A stretch of 64,000 nucleotides of DNA from Pseudomonas fluorescens (GTDB taxonomy: Bacteria; Pseudomonadota; Gammaproteobacteria; Pseudomonadales; Pseudomonadaceae): the NCBI RefSeq assembly GCF_902497895.1, contig NZ_CABVHQ010000023.1:1-64000 (forward strand), given 5' to 3'. Made by a program: the position numbers and the translations under genes. This document shows, piece by piece, positions 63,514-64,000 of the stretch. Each line of letters begins with the position of its first letter. Position 1 is the first letter of the stretch. The notes beneath the pieces are model-generated. The model was given only the letters and a program-made list of their open reading frames with translations, was not told where the DNA came from and did not search any database.

Positions 63514-64000
63514 CTGGTTCCATAGATGAATTAAGTTTTTTTCTTGTTTTATCCCTGCTAAATATGTTTGCCTCAAAGGTGATATATTCTTTAGTTGTTT
63601 CTTCTCTCTCATGCCCCAATTGTTCTGAAATATATTGATAGGGGTCAATCCCGTTTTTATAGCAATAATCTACAAGGTTTGTGGCAAACGTATGTCTAAG
63701 AGAATGAAACACTGTTAGCTTTATCGTTTTAAAGGATACTGTGTACTGATCAGGTTTATTCGTAAAAGCATCCTGAATCTCTTTTTTTAGGCTGGGCAGC
63801 GCAATATCGCGAGTAGTTTGGAATAAACGGGTGGCATGGGATGCTGAAAGGGGTTTGCCTTTAACGGAACACAGTAAGCAGCCTGGGGGTAACTGAGAAC
63901 GCGCTCCGTATAAAAATTTGCGTATTTTATTGACCGTGTATGGGTTAACTAACACGTACCTGACTTTGCTTCCTTTACCGATTATCGGGATTGTTATGGT
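63503..64000 (-). CDS. Tyrosine recombinase (TnpA-like), partial at window edge
   Basis: The C-terminal ~165 residues are inside the window. The motifs TVFHSLRHTFATNLVDYC (HxxR), SEQLGHEREETTKEYITFEA (LGH and nucleophile Tyr) are canonical. The first catalytic Arg must lie beyond 64,000. It is the first gene of the module, so the end of the element is probably just outside the window. Confidence 0.85.
   Translation of the reverse strand, partial: TITIPIIGKGSKVRYVLVNPYTVNKIRKFLYGARSQLPPGCLLCSVKGKPLSASHATRLFQTTRDIALPSLKKEIQDAFTNKPDQYTVSFKTIKLTVFHSLRHTFATNLVDYCYKNGIDPYQYISEQLGHEREETTKEYITFEANIFSRDKTRKKLNSSMEPDDE

Overview
The window looks like a Pseudomonas chromosome of the P. fluorescens/P. 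putida type. It opens with about 5 kb of ordinary core genes (RsmE, a SPOR lipoprotein, endonuclease I with a DUF1654 partner, a DUF2214 membrane protein). From about 4,970 to the right edge it is a long accessory island. The left junction cuts an L-asparaginase gene: only its 3' part (4,479-~4,966) remains and unrelated DNA follows. The right edge carries a tandem tyrosine-recombinase module, all on the minus strand, whose first gene runs out of the window.

Layout of the island. (1) 5.4-11.4 kb: an RHH/XRE-like regulator followed 6 bp later by an ImmA-type protease/UvrD helicase/PD-(D/E)XK-like fusion, a small frameshifted gene, and a divergent Fe(II)/2-oxoglutarate oxygenase. (2) 11.5-17.4 kb: a decayed two-HTH regulator, a small Cys-rich protein, a large Cap4-like nuclease/STAND NTPase, an eroded helicase and a 46-residue membrane peptide. 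(3) 17.7-26.4 kb: an intact two-HTH regulator with a 40-bp palindromic operator, a metallophosphoesterase, two pairs of tandem paralogues of unknown function, and an intact LexA-controlled rulAB (umuDC) operon with three broken rulB copies around it, two of them in scrambled order. (4) 26.4-28.9 kb: an HNH endonuclease and an AT-rich unknown gene. (5) 28.7-38.5 kb: a type I restriction-modification operon (hsdM-hsdS-OLD-like ATPase-hsdR-M48 peptidase). (6) 38.9-48.0 kb: a complete type I Zorya system (zorABCD) with a small RHH-like gene in front. (7) 48-51 kb: small island genes of unknown function and a broken Xre/MbcA/ParS-type antitoxin. (8) 51.6-56.5 kb: a three-component ABC (ABC-3C) conflict system plus a possible fourth gene. 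(9) 56.6-57.1 kb: an IS21-family remnant. (10) 57.6-64 kb: the recombinase module and passenger genes.

The region is therefore a defence island. Restriction-modification, Zorya, ABC-3C, a STAND ATPase and the ImmA-UvrD fusion would each act on invading DNA at a different step, while rulAB and the DUF1654-endA pair are under SOS (LexA) control. The least familiar unit is the regulator plus ImmA-UvrD-nuclease operon at 5.9-10.3 kb. Its architecture suggests that a protease which could inactivate a repressor is fused to the DNA-processing effector itself. That is inference from domain order, not a demonstrated function. All names rest on reading motifs by eye; no database search was possible.
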